This document shows positions 44,389 through 54,700 of a stretch of 64,000 nucleotides of DNA, one piece after another. Origin of the DNA: Sphingobium cyanobacteriorum (lineage in GTDB: Bacteria > Pseudomonadota > Alphaproteobacteria > Sphingomonadales > Sphingomonadaceae). The notes beneath the pieces are model-generated. The model was given only the letters and a program-made list of their open reading frames with translations, had not been told where the DNA came from and did not search any database. Location of the stretch: positions 1 through 64,000 of the forward strand of contig NZ_JAUQOM010000010.1 in assembly GCF_030580935.1 (NCBI RefSeq), in the 5' to 3' direction. The translations under genes were made by a program, and so were the position numbers. The first letter of the stretch is position 1, and the number at the start of each line of letters is the position of its first letter.

Positions 44389-45678
44389 ATGCTGACCGGC
44401 TTTGGTAATCATCATGAAAGCGAGGCGGTGGCCGGCGCGCTGCCGGTCGGGCGCAATTCGCCGCAGCGCGTGCCCTTTGGCCTTTATGCCGAGCAACTGT
44501 CCGCAACCGCCTTCACCGCCCCGCGCGCGGAAAACCGGCGGACCTGGCTCTACCGGATGCGGCCGGGCGCGGGTCATGCGCCGTTCCGGCCCTATGACGG
44601 CAACCCCCTGCTGCGGTCAGCGCCTTTTGCCGGGGTGGTGCCGTCGCCCAATCGGCTGCGCTGGAACCCGGCGGAGCTGCCAGGCCAGCCGACCGACTTC
44701 ATCGACGGCCTTGTCACCTGTGTTGGCAATGGCGATGTCGCGGGGGTGGCAGGGTGCGGCGTCCATCTTTACGCCGCCAACCGGTCGATGGAGAATCGCG
44801 CCTTTGTCAGCGCGGACGGCGAATGGCTGATCGTGCCGCAAAGCGGGCGGCTGCGGATCGTGACCGAAATGGGCGTGCTGGACGTGTCGCCGCTGCACAT
44901 CGTGCTGATCCCGCGTGGCGTGCGCTTCCGGGTCGAACTGCCTGACGGGGCGGCGCGCGGCTATGTCTGCGAAAATCACGGGGCGCTTTTCCGTCTGCCC
45001 GACCTGGGGCCGATCGGGTCCAACGGCCTCGCTAACCCGCGCGATTTCGAGGCGCCGGTCGCCGTGTTCGAAGATGTCGACCGTCCGTGCGAACTCATCC
45101 AGAAATTTCAGGGCCGGCTCTGGACCACGACGCTGGATCATAGCCCGTTCGACGTGGTGGCATGGCATGGCAATGTCGCGCCCTATCGTTATGATCTCAC
45201 CCGCTTCAACACGATCGGCACGGTCAGTTATGACCATCCCGATCCGTCCATCTTCACCGTGCTGACCGCGCCCAGCGACACGCCCGGCACCGCCAATATC
45301 GATTTCGTGATCTTCCCGCCGCGCTGGATGGTGGCGGAGGACACGTTCCGGCCACCCTGGTTCCATCGCAACATCATGAGCGAATATATGGGCCTGATCA
45401 CCGGCGACTATGATGCCAAGGCGGGTGGCTTCGCGCCGGGCGGGGGAAGCCTGCACAATATGATGGCGGCGCATGGTCCCGATGTGGCGAGCCATGACCG
45501 GGCCGTCGCGGCCGCGCTGACACCGCAGAAGATCGAGGCGACGATGGCCTTCATGTTCGAAAGCCGCCTGCCGTTCGTCGCCAGCGACTGGGCGATGGCG
45601 ACGCCCTTGTTGCAGGCGGATTATGATGAATGCTGGGCGGGTTTCGTCAAGGCACAATTGCCGGAGGGCGACGCATGA
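44389..45678 (+). CDS. hmgA: Homogentisate 1,2-dioxygenase (429 aa)
   Basis: The N-terminus [20 protein letters not shown] is the conserved start of the family. The active-site region [19 protein letters not shown] followed by MSEYMGLI supplies iron ligands. It opens the homogentisate ring to maleylacetoacetate. ATG 44389 with AAGGGGAG upstream is preferred; ATG 44359, overlapping hppD by 8 bases, would add ten residues. The stop overlaps fahA. Confidence 0.93.
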   Translation: MLTGFGNHHESEAVAGALPVGRNSPQRVPFGLYAEQLSATAFTAPRAENRRTWLYRMRPGAGHAPFRPYDGNPLLRSAPFAGVVPSPNRLRWNPAELPGQPTDFIDGLVTCVGNGDVAGVAGCGVHLYAANRSMENRAFVSADGEWLIVPQSGRLRIVTEMGVLDVSPLHIVLIPRGVRFRVELPDGAARGYVCENHGALFRLPDLGPIGSNGLANPRDFEAPVAVFEDVDRPCELIQKFQGRLWTTTLDHSPFDVVAWHGNVAPYRYDLTRFNTIGTVSYDHPDPSIFTVLTAPSDTPGTANIDFVIFPPRWMVAEDTFRPPWFHRNIMSEYMGLITGDYDAKAGGFAPGGGSLHNMMAAHGPDVASHDRAVAAALTPQKIEATMAFMFESRLPFVASDWAMATPLLQADYDECWAGFVKAQLPEGDA

Positions 45679-46973
45679 ACTGGTGGACGACGGACGAAAC
45701 CCATGATCCGGCGCGGACCAGTTGGGTCGAGGGTGCTGACGGCCATGCGGATTTCCCGATCCAGAATCTGCCTTTCGGTATCTTCTCGCCCACGGGAACG
45801 GCGCCGCGCCCCGGCGTCGCGATCGGCGATGCCATATTGGATCTGGCGGCCTGTGCGGGCGCCGGGATGCTGCCGGACGTGGCTGCATCCGCCTGTTCGG
45901 GCGACACGCTCAATGCCCTGATGGCGCTGCCGACGATCGACCGGCAGGCCTTGCGCCGCCGGTTAAGCGATCTTTTGTCCGATCCCGCCCATGCTGATCG
46001 CCTGACGCCTTTTCTCCATGCGGCGGCGGAGTGCACGCTGCACCTGCCCGCCCGGATCGGCGACTATACCGACTTCTATGTCGGCATCCATCATGCGAAC
46101 AATATCGGGCGTCAGTTCCGGCCCGACAATCCATTACTGCCCAATTATAAATATGTGCCGATCGGCTATCATGGCCGCGCGTCCTCCGTCCGTCCATCGG
46201 GCGTGCCGGTTCGCCGCCCCAGGGGACAGCGCAAGCCGCCGGAGGCCGATGCGCCGCTATTCGGTCCGTCGGCGCGGCTCGACTATGAGCTGGAACTGGG
46301 CGTGTGGATCGGCACCGGCAATGCGCTGGGCGATCCCATTGCGATCGGGCAGGCGGCCGATCATGTCGCTGGCTTCTGCCTGCTCAACGACTGGTCGGCG
46401 CGCGATTTCCAGGCTTGGGAATATCAGCCGCTCGGCCCCTTCCTCGCCAAGAATTTCCAGTCGACCATTTCGCCCTGGGTGGTGACAGCCGAAGCGATGG
46501 CGCCTTTCCGCCTGGCCCAGCCCCCCCGGCCGCAGGGCGATCCCGCGCCCTTGCCCTATCTGTGGGACGAAGCGGATCAGGGCCATGGCGCGCTGGCGCT
46601 GACGCTGGAGGTATCGATCCTGACCGCGGCGATGCGGGATCGGGGCGATGCGCCCCATCGCCTGAGTATCGGCCCCGCCAGCAACATGTACTGGACCGTG
46701 CATCAGATCGTCACCCATCATGCGTCCAATGGCTGCAACCTCAATCCCGGCGACCTGCTCGGCACCGGCACCATCTCCGCGCCGGAGCGGGACGGCTATG
46801 GCAGCCTGATGGAATTGTCGGCCGGCGGGCGCGAACCCCTTACCCTGCCAGGCGGCGAAACGCGGACGTTCCTGGAGGATGGCGACGAGATCATCCTGAA
46901 AGCGAGCGCCAGTGCACCGGGCTTTGCGTCGATCGGCTTTGGCGCATGTCACGCGCGGATCATGCCGGCATGA
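45675..46973 (+). CDS. fahA: Fumarylacetoacetase (432 aa)
   Basis: The N-terminal SH3-like domain ([15 protein letters not shown]) and catalytic FAH domain ([51 protein letters not shown]) are intact. It hydrolyses fumarylacetoacetate to fumarate and acetoacetate. ATGA junctions on both sides couple it to hmgA and maiA. Confidence 0.94.
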   Translation: MNWWTTDETHDPARTSWVEGADGHADFPIQNLPFGIFSPTGTAPRPGVAIGDAILDLAACAGAGMLPDVAASACSGDTLNALMALPTIDRQALRRRLSDLLSDPAHADRLTPFLHAAAECTLHLPARIGDYTDFYVGIHHANNIGRQFRPDNPLLPNYKYVPIGYHGRASSVRPSGVPVRRPRGQRKPPEADAPLFGPSARLDYELELGVWIGTGNALGDPIAIGQAADHVAGFCLLNDWSARDFQAWEYQPLGPFLAKNFQSTISPWVVTAEAMAPFRLAQPPRPQGDPAPLPYLWDEADQGHGALALTLEVSILTAAMRDRGDAPHRLSIGPASNMYWTVHQIVTHHASNGCNLNPGDLLGTGTISAPERDGYGSLMELSAGGREPLTLPGGETRTFLEDGDEIILKASASAPGFASIGFGACHARIMPA

Positions 46974-47611
46974 GCGGCCTTGTCCTTCACGGCTATTGGC
47001 GTTCCTCCGCTGCCTATCGGGTACGGATCGCGCTCAACCTGAAGGGTATCGCTTATCAACAGGTCAGCCATGACCTGCGCCAGGACGCGCAGCGGGCGGC
47101 GGACTATCTGGCGATCGCACCGCATGGATTGGTGCCGGCACTGGAGGCTGACGGGCAGGTGCTGATCGAAAGCCCGGCGATCATCGAATGGATCGAGATG
47201 CGCTGGCCCGCCCCGGCGCTGTTGCCCGCCGATCCCGCCGATGCCGCCATTGTCCGCGCGATGGCGGCGATCATCGCCTGCGACATCCATCCGCTGTGCA
47301 ACCTGCGGGTGCTGCGCGCGCTCAAGGCCATGGGGCGCAGCCAGGACGAGATCGACCAGTGGGTCCGCCGCTGGATCGGCGATGGTTTCGCCGCGCTGGA
47401 ACAGATGGTCGCGTGCCACGGCCGGGGTTTCTGCTTTGGCGACACGCCCACGGTCGCCGACTGCCATCTGGTGCCCCAGCTTTACAATGCCCAGCGGTTC
47501 GCACTCGACCTGACGCCCTATCCTGCGCTGGTCGCGGCCGGGGCGGCGGCTGGTGCGCTTGCCGCCTTCGCCGCCGCCCATCCTGCGGCGCAGCCCGACG
47601 CGGATCGCTGA
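46970..47611 (+). CDS. maiA: Maleylacetoacetate isomerase (213 aa)
   Basis: This zeta-class glutathione transferase carries YWRSSAAYRVRIALNLKG with the catalytic serine pair near residues 12-13 and IESPAIIEWIE in the glutathione site. It isomerises maleylacetoacetate to fumarylacetoacetate using glutathione. It ends the operon, 5 bases from the convergent ThuA gene. Confidence 0.92.
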   Translation: MSGLVLHGYWRSSAAYRVRIALNLKGIAYQQVSHDLRQDAQRAADYLAIAPHGLVPALEADGQVLIESPAIIEWIEMRWPAPALLPADPADAAIVRAMAAIIACDIHPLCNLRVLRALKAMGRSQDEIDQWVRRWIGDGFAALEQMVACHGRGFCFGDTPTVADCHLVPQLYNAQRFALDLTPYPALVAAGAAAGALAAFAAAHPAAQPDADR

Positions 47612-47616
47612 CCGGG

Positions 47617-48714
47617 TCAGCAGGCGCCCTTGCGCGTCGTCGCCCAGCCGACCGCATTGTCCAGCATCGCCCCATAATGGGGATCGGCATAGGTTTCGGG
47701 CCGATGGCCGATCGCTGCGTAGAACATGCGCCCCTTGCCCACGCAGCGGGTCCAGGCGATCGGATGATCGCCCATGGTCAGGTCCGCGCCGGGCGCATAG
47801 CTGCGCTCATCCAGCGTTGCGAGGATATGCGCGCCGCCCGCGCGCGGATTATTCGTGAAGCTGTACCACTCGTCGTTCATCACCCAGTCGGCGGGCAGCC
47901 CCGCCGCGATCGGATGGTCGCGCGCTTCGATCACGACTTTGGCATCCTGAAATTGCGGCTTCATCGGATGGCCGGCGAACCGCGCGCCGATCAGCCCGTC
48001 GACATACCAGTCCCAGAAGGTCGACGGATCGCCTGCCGACCCGTGCATGGCGACGAAGCCGCCGCCACGCTCGACAAAGCCCTTGAGCGCGGCGCGCTGC
48101 CTGAGCGTCAGCACGTCGCCGCTGACATTGTTCCAGATCACCGCGTCGAACCGGCCCAGCGTCGCCCGATTGATCGCGCCACCCTTGTCGGTCACGACCA
48201 GTGCCCAGCCCTTGCGCTGCGCCATCGCCTGAAATGCGGCGCGCGCCGCCTCGACCGAGGGGCCGTCGCGGAAGCCGGTGATCTTTTCGAACAGCAGCAG
48301 GCGTGGCTGACCCTTGGGCAGGGTGAAGGCCGGGCGATCGTCATCATAGCGGGCGCAGCGCGCGCGCCGGTCGGCCGCGCCGACAGGCAGCATGCGCAAC
48401 GCCGCGTCCAGTCTTGCCATGCGATCGGCCGGCAGTCGCTCGCGCCGCGCGACCGCCTCCATTGTCAGGATCGATGCGAACGTCGGCGTCTGGGTCGAAA
48501 AGAAGTGCGGTGGCAGAGATGTGTAGATTTCCGGCACGCTCTGCTCCGCCAACGCCTTCGCGGCCGGGCTGAGCAAAATGTCGATGATCGGCGACCGGAT
48601 CGAAAAAGGCGCATCGCGCAGCGGGCAATCGGTGACGGGCTTCGCCTCCGCCAGCACCGGCAACAGGCCCAGGCCCAGACACAGGCCCGCAATCGCCCCC
48701 AGCATCGCCTTCAT
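47617..48714 (-). CDS. Secreted ThuA-domain protein (365 aa)
   Basis: ATG 48714 follows AGAGGAG and opens a signal peptide (MKAMLGAIAGLCLGLGLL). The C-terminal 225 residues are a ThuA (amidotransferase-like) domain with LLLFEKITGFR, VIWNNVSGDVL, GGGFVAMHGSAGD, DEWYSF and HPIAWTRCVGKGRMFYAAIG. The first 100 or so mature residues are not recognised. ThuA proteins accompany trehalose and other glycoside utilisation, including 3-keto-sugar routes. It stands outside the glycoside island here. Role unknown. Confidence 0.78.
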   Translation of the reverse strand: MKAMLGAIAGLCLGLGLLPVLAEAKPVTDCPLRDAPFSIRSPIIDILLSPAAKALAEQSVPEIYTSLPPHFFSTQTPTFASILTMEAVARRERLPADRMARLDAALRMLPVGAADRRARCARYDDDRPAFTLPKGQPRLLLFEKITGFRDGPSVEAARAAFQAMAQRKGWALVVTDKGGAINRATLGRFDAVIWNNVSGDVLTLRQRAALKGFVERGGGFVAMHGSAGDPSTFWDWYVDGLIGARFAGHPMKPQFQDAKVVIEARDHPIAAGLPADWVMNDEWYSFTNNPRAGGAHILATLDERSYAPGADLTMGDHPIAWTRCVGKGRMFYAAIGHRPETYADPHYGAMLDNAVGWATTRKGAC

Positions 48715-48844
48715 ATCCGCTCCTCTTCGCCTTGCCACCCAGCCTAGGGCCGTGCGGGGCCGAAGGGAAGAGTGCTTGGCAGGCCTGCGCGGCGACGCTA
48801 TGCGGATCGACGGACGGCGGGTTTCACCTGTCGTCCATCGATCG

Positions 48845-49060
48845 CGCCGGTGCCCCCGCAAGGGGCTGAAAACGGGAATGCGGTGCGGGCTTTTCCCAAG
48901 GCCCAAATCCGCGGCTGTCCCTGCAACTGTAAGCGGTGAGCGCGACGCATACGCCTTTCTGAAAGAAGGAAGGTAGCCACTGGGCCGGACGCTAAATCCT
49001 GCGAGGCCTGGGAAGGCCATGCGTCAAGCGATGACCCGCGAGCCAGGAGACCTGCCGGCG
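48845..49060 (+). promoter_or_regulatory. Cobalamin riboswitch 1, before the cobalt transporter
   Basis: The conserved core is evident: CGCCGG 48845-48850 pairing with CCGGCG 49055-49060, GGGAATGCGGTG, GGCTGTCCCTGCAACTGTAA and the B12 box AGCCAGGAGACCTGCC at 49041-49056. A block of about 65 bases beyond it is almost identical in riboswitch 2 and can form GTCGCTC 49065-49071 with GAGCGAC 49116-49122, a likely P13/expression-platform hairpin. It should reduce NiCoT expression when cobalamin is abundant. Confidence 0.92.
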
Positions 49061-49220
49061 TCTGGTCGCTCTTGCCCTGGTCCAGGGGATGGCCGCGGCA
49101 CGGTGAACTCCGTCTGAGCGACGAAGGAGCGGCGGGGGCCGCCTTGCACCCGTGCGTCGGCCGCCGATGGCGTCCGGTCGATGCGCGCTGCCCCCGTCCT
49201 GTCGCAAGACGCCGGGATAT

Positions 49221-50273
49221 ATGGCCATGACTGATTTTTCTGCCACACCAGCACCGCGCCTGCGCCGCCGCATCACCGGCCTGATGGCCGCGCTGGTTGC
49301 CGCCAATATCGCCATCTGGCTTTGGGCCATCGCGATCTTCCATGCCCAGCCCTTGATGCTGGGGACAGCCCTGCTTGCCTGGGGGCTGGGGCTGCGTCAC
49401 GCGGTCGATGCCGATCATATCGCCGCGATCGACAATGTGACGCGCAAGCTGATGCAGGATGGGCAGCGGCCGATCACCGTGGGCTTCTGGTTCGCGATCG
49501 GCCATTCGGCGATCATCGCGATCGCCTCCGTCACCATTGCCCTGACCGCCAGCGCGCTGGCGCGCTTCGATGACTATCGCCAGATTGGCGGCCTGATCGC
49601 CACCAGCATATCGGCGCTGTTCCTTTTTGCCATCGCCGCGATGAACCTGATGATCCTGCGGTCGGTGTGGAAAAGCTTCGCCCATGTCCGCGCGGGCGGC
49701 GCCTATGTCGAGGAGGATCTGGATCTGCTGCTTGGCAGTCGCGGGTTGCTGGCCCGCCTGTTCCGGCCGATGTTCCGGCTGGTCAGTCGCAGTTGGCACA
49801 TGGCGCCGCTCGGTTTCCTGTTCGGGCTGGGCTTCGACACCGCGACGGAGGTGGCGATATTGGGCCTGTCGGCCGCCCAGGCGGCGGACGGGATGGCCAT
49901 CGGCACGATCCTGGTGCTGCCCGCCCTGTTCGCCGCCGGCATGGCGCTGGTGGATACGGCCGATGGGGTGGTGATGCTGGGCGCCTATGAATGGGCCTTC
50001 GTCAGGCCGATCCGCAAACTCTATTACAACATCACCATCACCCTCATTTCCGCACTGGTCGCGATCCTGATCGGCGGGATCGAAACGATGGCGCTGATCG
50101 GCGAACGGCTGGAGCTGGAGGGCGCGCCTTGGCGGATCGCGGCGGATTTGGGTGCGCATTTCAACAGCCTGGGCTTTGCCATCATCGGCCTGTTCATCCT
50201 CTGCTGGCTGCTGAGCTTCGCCATCTACCGCTGGAAACGCTTCGACGAGATCGAGGTGCGGATGCCCGCATGA
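49221..50273 (+). CDS. NiCoT-family cobalt/nickel permease (350 aa)
   Basis: The signature HAVDADHIAAIDN lies at about residues 60-72 in the second membrane segment, and GFWFAIGHSAI and FLFGLGFDTATEVAILG are further conserved NiCoT motifs. About eight membrane segments are visible. Because a cobalamin riboswitch precedes it and cob genes follow, cobalt rather than nickel is the likely substrate. ATG 49221 is used; ATG 49227 is possible. Confidence 0.9.
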   Translation: MAMTDFSATPAPRLRRRITGLMAALVAANIAIWLWAIAIFHAQPLMLGTALLAWGLGLRHAVDADHIAAIDNVTRKLMQDGQRPITVGFWFAIGHSAIIAIASVTIALTASALARFDDYRQIGGLIATSISALFLFAIAAMNLMILRSVWKSFAHVRAGGAYVEEDLDLLLGSRGLLARLFRPMFRLVSRSWHMAPLGFLFGLGFDTATEVAILGLSAAQAADGMAIGTILVLPALFAAGMALVDTADGVVMLGAYEWAFVRPIRKLYYNITITLISALVAILIGGIETMALIGERLELEGAPWRIAADLGAHFNSLGFAIIGLFILCWLLSFAIYRWKRFDEIEVRMPA

Positions 50274-50323
50274 ACGCCATTGGCTTCCGCTTTCATTTGC
50301 TCTAGGGCAGTGCCCATAGATCG

Positions 50324-50519
50324 CGCCGGTGCCCCGGAAGGGGCTTCAATGGGAATGTGGTGAGAGGGGCCTGCCCCCTCGATTCCACGGCTGTCCCTGC
50401 AACTGTAAGCGGCGAGCGCGATGCACAGGCTCTTCCATAGGGAAGGGCAGCCACTGGACCGTCAGGTCTGGGAAGGCGTGCATCAAGCCTTGACCCGCGA
50501 GCCAGGAGACCTGCCGGCG
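50324..50519 (+). promoter_or_regulatory. Cobalamin riboswitch 2, before the cob operon
   Basis: CGCCGG 50324-50329 pairs with CCGGCG 50514-50519; GGGAATGTGGTG, GGCTGTCCCTGCAACTGTAA and the same B12 box are present. The 3' block is shared with riboswitch 1, including GTCGCTC 50524-50530 and GAGCGAC 50577-50583. A further GC hairpin (AGGGGC 50669-50674, GCCCCT 50683-50688) lies before cobW. The gap 50520-50722 holds no gene. Confidence 0.92.
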
Positions 50520-50722
50520 TCTGGTCGCTCTTGCCTTGGTCCAGGGGATGGCCGCGGCACGGTAACTCTTCCGTCTGAGCGACGAAATCGTGCGGCTGGG
50601 GCTGCACGGTCGCGGATGCCGGGCGCCGTCGCGCCCGCCCGTCGTCGCGCGCCGGCTGGCGCCCTGCAAGGGGCGTCGGCAAGCCCCTGCCTGTCGTCGC
50701 TCGGCGCGCGGGAGATAGGGAT

Positions 50723-51760
50723 ATGGCCGATCTGGCCAAGCTGCCGGTCACGATCGTCACCGGCTTTCTGGGCGCGGGCAAGACCACGCTCATCAGCCAT
50801 CTGATCCGCCATGCCGGTGGGCGGCGGCTGGCGGTGATCGTCAATGAATTCGGCACGCTGGGGGTCGATGGCGATATCCTCAAAAGCTGTGCCATCCCCG
50901 ATTGCCCGGCGGACAATATCGTCGAACTGGCCAATGGCTGCATCTGCTGCACCGTCGCCGACGATTTCATCCCCACGGTCGAGGCGCTGCTGGCGCTGGA
51001 GCCGCGCCCGGACCATATATTGATCGAAACCTCCGGGCTGGCGCTGCCCAAGCCCCTGCTCAGGGCGTTCGACTGGCCGGCGATCCGGTCACGCATCACC
51101 GTCGATGGCGTGATCGCGCTCGCCGATGCGGAGGCCGTGGCGGACGGCCGCTTCGCCCCCGATCTCGATGCGCTGGCGGCACAGCGTCTGGCCGATCCCG
51201 GCATCGACCATGAAACGCCCCTGTCGGAAGTGTTCGAGGACCAGCTTGCCTGCGCCGACATCGTTCTGCTGACCAAGGCGGACCTCGCCGGGCCGCAGGG
51301 CGTTGCCGCCGCCCGCGCGGTGATCGCCGCCGAAACCCCCCGGCCGCTGCCGGTGATCGAACTGGTCGACGGCGTGATCGACCCGCGGGTGCTGCTGGGA
51401 CTGGGCGCGGCGGCGGAGGATGATCTGGCGGCCCGCCCGTCCCATCATGACGGCGAAGACGATCATGAGCATCAGGATTTCGACAGCATCGTCCTGACGC
51501 TGGGCGAGATCGCCGATCCCGCTGCCCTCGCTGCCCGGATCGAGCGACTGGCGCGCGATCGACAGATTTTGCGGGTCAAGGGCTATGCCGCCGTCGCGGG
51601 CAAGCCGATGCGACTACTGGTGCAGGCGGTCGGCGCGCGGGTGCGCCACCAATATGACCGGCCCTGGCGTGCCGGCGAAGCGCGCGCCACCGCGCTGGTG
51701 GTGATCGCCGAGCAGGGCCGCATCGACGCCACTGCGATCCGGGCCGCGCTGGAGGGCTGA
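50723..51760 (+). CDS. cobW: CobW-type GTPase metallochaperone (345 aa)
   Basis: The GTP-binding Walker A GFLGAGKTT is at residues 14-22, the metal motif CICC at 73-76, and TKADL gives the guanine specificity. A histidine-rich stretch (HHDGEDDHEHQD near 235) and a C-terminal CobW domain complete the family. It likely delivers cobalt to the CobN chelatase, whose gene starts 8 bases downstream. Confidence 0.92.
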   Translation: MADLAKLPVTIVTGFLGAGKTTLISHLIRHAGGRRLAVIVNEFGTLGVDGDILKSCAIPDCPADNIVELANGCICCTVADDFIPTVEALLALEPRPDHILIETSGLALPKPLLRAFDWPAIRSRITVDGVIALADAEAVADGRFAPDLDALAAQRLADPGIDHETPLSEVFEDQLACADIVLLTKADLAGPQGVAAARAVIAAETPRPLPVIELVDGVIDPRVLLGLGAAAEDDLAARPSHHDGEDDHEHQDFDSIVLTLGEIADPAALAARIERLARDRQILRVKGYAAVAGKPMRLLVQAVGARVRHQYDRPWRAGEARATALVVIAEQGRIDATAIRAALEG

Positions 51761-51767
51761 CCGGGGC

Positions 51768-54700
51768 ATGCACGTCATCTTCCGCGAAACCCACGGGATC
51801 GAGGAAGCGTCTGCCCCGCAGGATCTGGGGCAGGCGCCCGCCGATCTTGTGCTGCTGTCCTTTTCGGACAGCGATCTGGCGGCATGTGCGGCCGGATGGC
51901 ATGAGGCGCGGGGCGCGCTGCCGACCCTGCGCCTCGCCAACCTGTCGGCGCTGGCGCATCCGCTGTCGGTCGACACCTATATCGACCGGACGCTGCGCGG
52001 CGCGAAGGCGATCCTCATCCGGCTGATCGGGGGGGCGTCCTACTGGAGCTATGGCCTGCAACAGGTCGAGGCGCTGGTGCGCACGCATGGCATCGCGCTG
52101 GCGGTGCTGCCGGGCGACGGTCGGCCTGATGCGCGGCTGGATGCGGCCTCCACCGTGCCGGTCGCGACGCTGCGGGAACTGGCGCGACTATGTGACGAGG
52201 GCGGCGCGGGTGCGGCGCAGGCGGCGCTGGGCGTATTGGCGCGCGCGGCGGGGCTGGACGGGCCGGCCGCCCCGGTCGCGCCCTTGCCAATGATCGGGGC
52301 GTGGGATGGCGACATGACCTGCCCGGCGGCCTTCGCCCTGACGGCAAAGCGGCCGCGCATCCTGCTGATTTTCTACCGCTCTTATCTCACTGCCATGGAC
52401 ACCCGGCCGTTCGAGGCGTTGCGCGACGCTTTTGCCGCGCGCGGCTTCGACCTGCTCGGCCTGTTCGCGCCTTCGCTCAAGCCTGACGCGATACGCGGCT
52501 GGATCGCGCGCTGGGTACAGGCGCTTGCGCCCGCCGCGCTCGTCAATGCCACCGCCTTTTCGGCGCGGGGCGGGGATGGCGCGACGCCGCTCGATGGCGC
52601 GGGCGTGCCGGTATTCCAACTGGCGCTGGCGACATCGGGGCAGCAGGCCTGGCAGGAATCCGCGCGCGGCCTGTCGCCCGCTGACCTTGCCATGCATGTC
52701 GTGCTGCCCGAAGTCGACGGGCGGCTGTTCGCAGGCGTCGCCAGCTTCAAGGAAGCGCAGGCGCGCGACCCGGCGCTGGAATTTTCCCGCGGCGCGCACC
52801 GGGCCGATCCGGCGCGGATCGCCGCGATCGTGGAGCGGGTCGCCGGGTGGGTGGCCCTGCGCCAGCGCCCGGCGGCGGCGCGGCGACTGGCGCTGATCCT
52901 GTCCACCTACCCCGGCAAGGCGCATCAGATGGCCCATGCGGTCGGGCTGGACGCGATCGCATCAGCCGCAGCGATGCTGAACGATCTGGCCGACGCCGGC
53001 TATGCGGTCGCGCCTGCGGGCGATCTGGTTGCCGATCTCCAGACGACGCATCTGCACTGGCCGGTTACTGCTTATCGCCGCGCGCTGCTCTCATTGCCCG
53101 CCGCTTTGCAGGAGGATCTGCACGCCGCATGGGGGCCGCCCGAACAAGACCCCGATGCGTGCGATGGTATCTTTCGGTTCGCGGCCATCCGGCGCGGCGC
53201 GATGATCGTCGCGCTCCAGCCCGAACGGGGCCTGCACCATGACCGGGCGGACGGCTATCACGACCTGTCGCGCTGCCCGCGCCATGCCTATGTCGCCTTC
53301 TATCTCTGGCTGCGCGCGCAGCGCATCGACGCGCTGGTCCATATGGGCGCGCATGGCACGCTGGAATGGTTGCCGGGCAAGGCGGTCGCGCTGTCCGACA
53401 AATGCTGGCCCGAAGCGCTGATCGGGCCAACGCCGCTCCTCTATCCCTTCATCGTCAACGATCCGGGCGAAGCGGCCCAGGCCAAGCGGCGCATCTGCGC
53501 GGTGACGATCGGCCATGCCCCGCCGCCACTCGCCCCCGCCCGGCAGGGCGCGGGTCTGGGCCGGATCGAGGCGCTGCTCGACGAATTTTCCAATGCCGAT
53601 GGCCTCGACCCGGCCCGGCGCCTGCGGTTGCAGACGGACATACAGGACGAAGCACATGCGCTTGGTCTGGATACCGAACTGGCGCTGGACGATGCCCTTT
53701 CGCCGGCCGAAGCGATCAGCCGGATCGACCGCTTCGTGTGCGATGTGAAGGACAGCCAATATGGCGATGGGCTGCACATTTTCGGCCGGGGTGCGCAGGG
53801 CGTGGCGGAACGGGCCGGGCTGCTGGCGGCGCTCGACGGGCGACGGATCGCGCCCGGCCCGTCGGGATCGCCGCATCGCGGCCGGGCCGATGTCCTGCCG
53901 ACCGGCCGCAACCTCTACATGGTCGATCCGCGCGCCGTCCCGTCCCGCGCCGCCCATGCGCAGGGCATCTGTCTGGCCGAGGAACTGCTCCACCGCCATT
54001 TGCAGGATCAGGGCGACTATCCCAGGGGCCTGGTGGTCGACCTGTGGGGATCGGCGACGATGCGGACGGCGGGCGAGGATTATGCCATGGCGCTGCATCT
54101 GCTGGGGGTGCAGCCGGTCTGGGATCATGCGTCGGAACGGGTGACGGGGATCGACATATTGCCGCTGGCGATGCTTGACCGGCCGCGCATCGATGTGACG
54201 CTGCGCGTGTCCGGTCTGTTCCGCGACGCCTTTCCGATGCTGCCGCTGTTGTTCGGCCAGGCGGTTCGCGCCCTGTGCGCCCGCGATGAGCCGCGCGACT
54301 GGAATCCTTTCGCAGGCACCGCGCCGACCGCGCGCGTCTATGGCCCGCAGCCGGGCGATTATGGCCTCAACATGGGTGACGCGGCCGAAATCTACACGGC
54401 ACAGGCGCGCCGCGCGGCAGGAGACGCCTGGCTCGCGGCTTCCAGTCACGCGGTCGATGTCGACAAGCGGGACGAAGCCGGCCTGCGCGCGCGGGTCGCG
54501 GCGGCCGACGCTTTCGTCCATGCGCAGGATCTGCCCGAAACCGACCTGCTGCTGGCTGCCGACTATGCCGCGCATGAAGCGGGCTTCGCCGCAGCGCAGG
54601 CGGTGGTCGGTGGCCAGGCGGCGCTCTATCACCTGGACGCGCGCGATCCCGCGCGGCTGGTGGCACGGCCGTTGAACGAGGAGCTCGCCCGCATCGTCCG

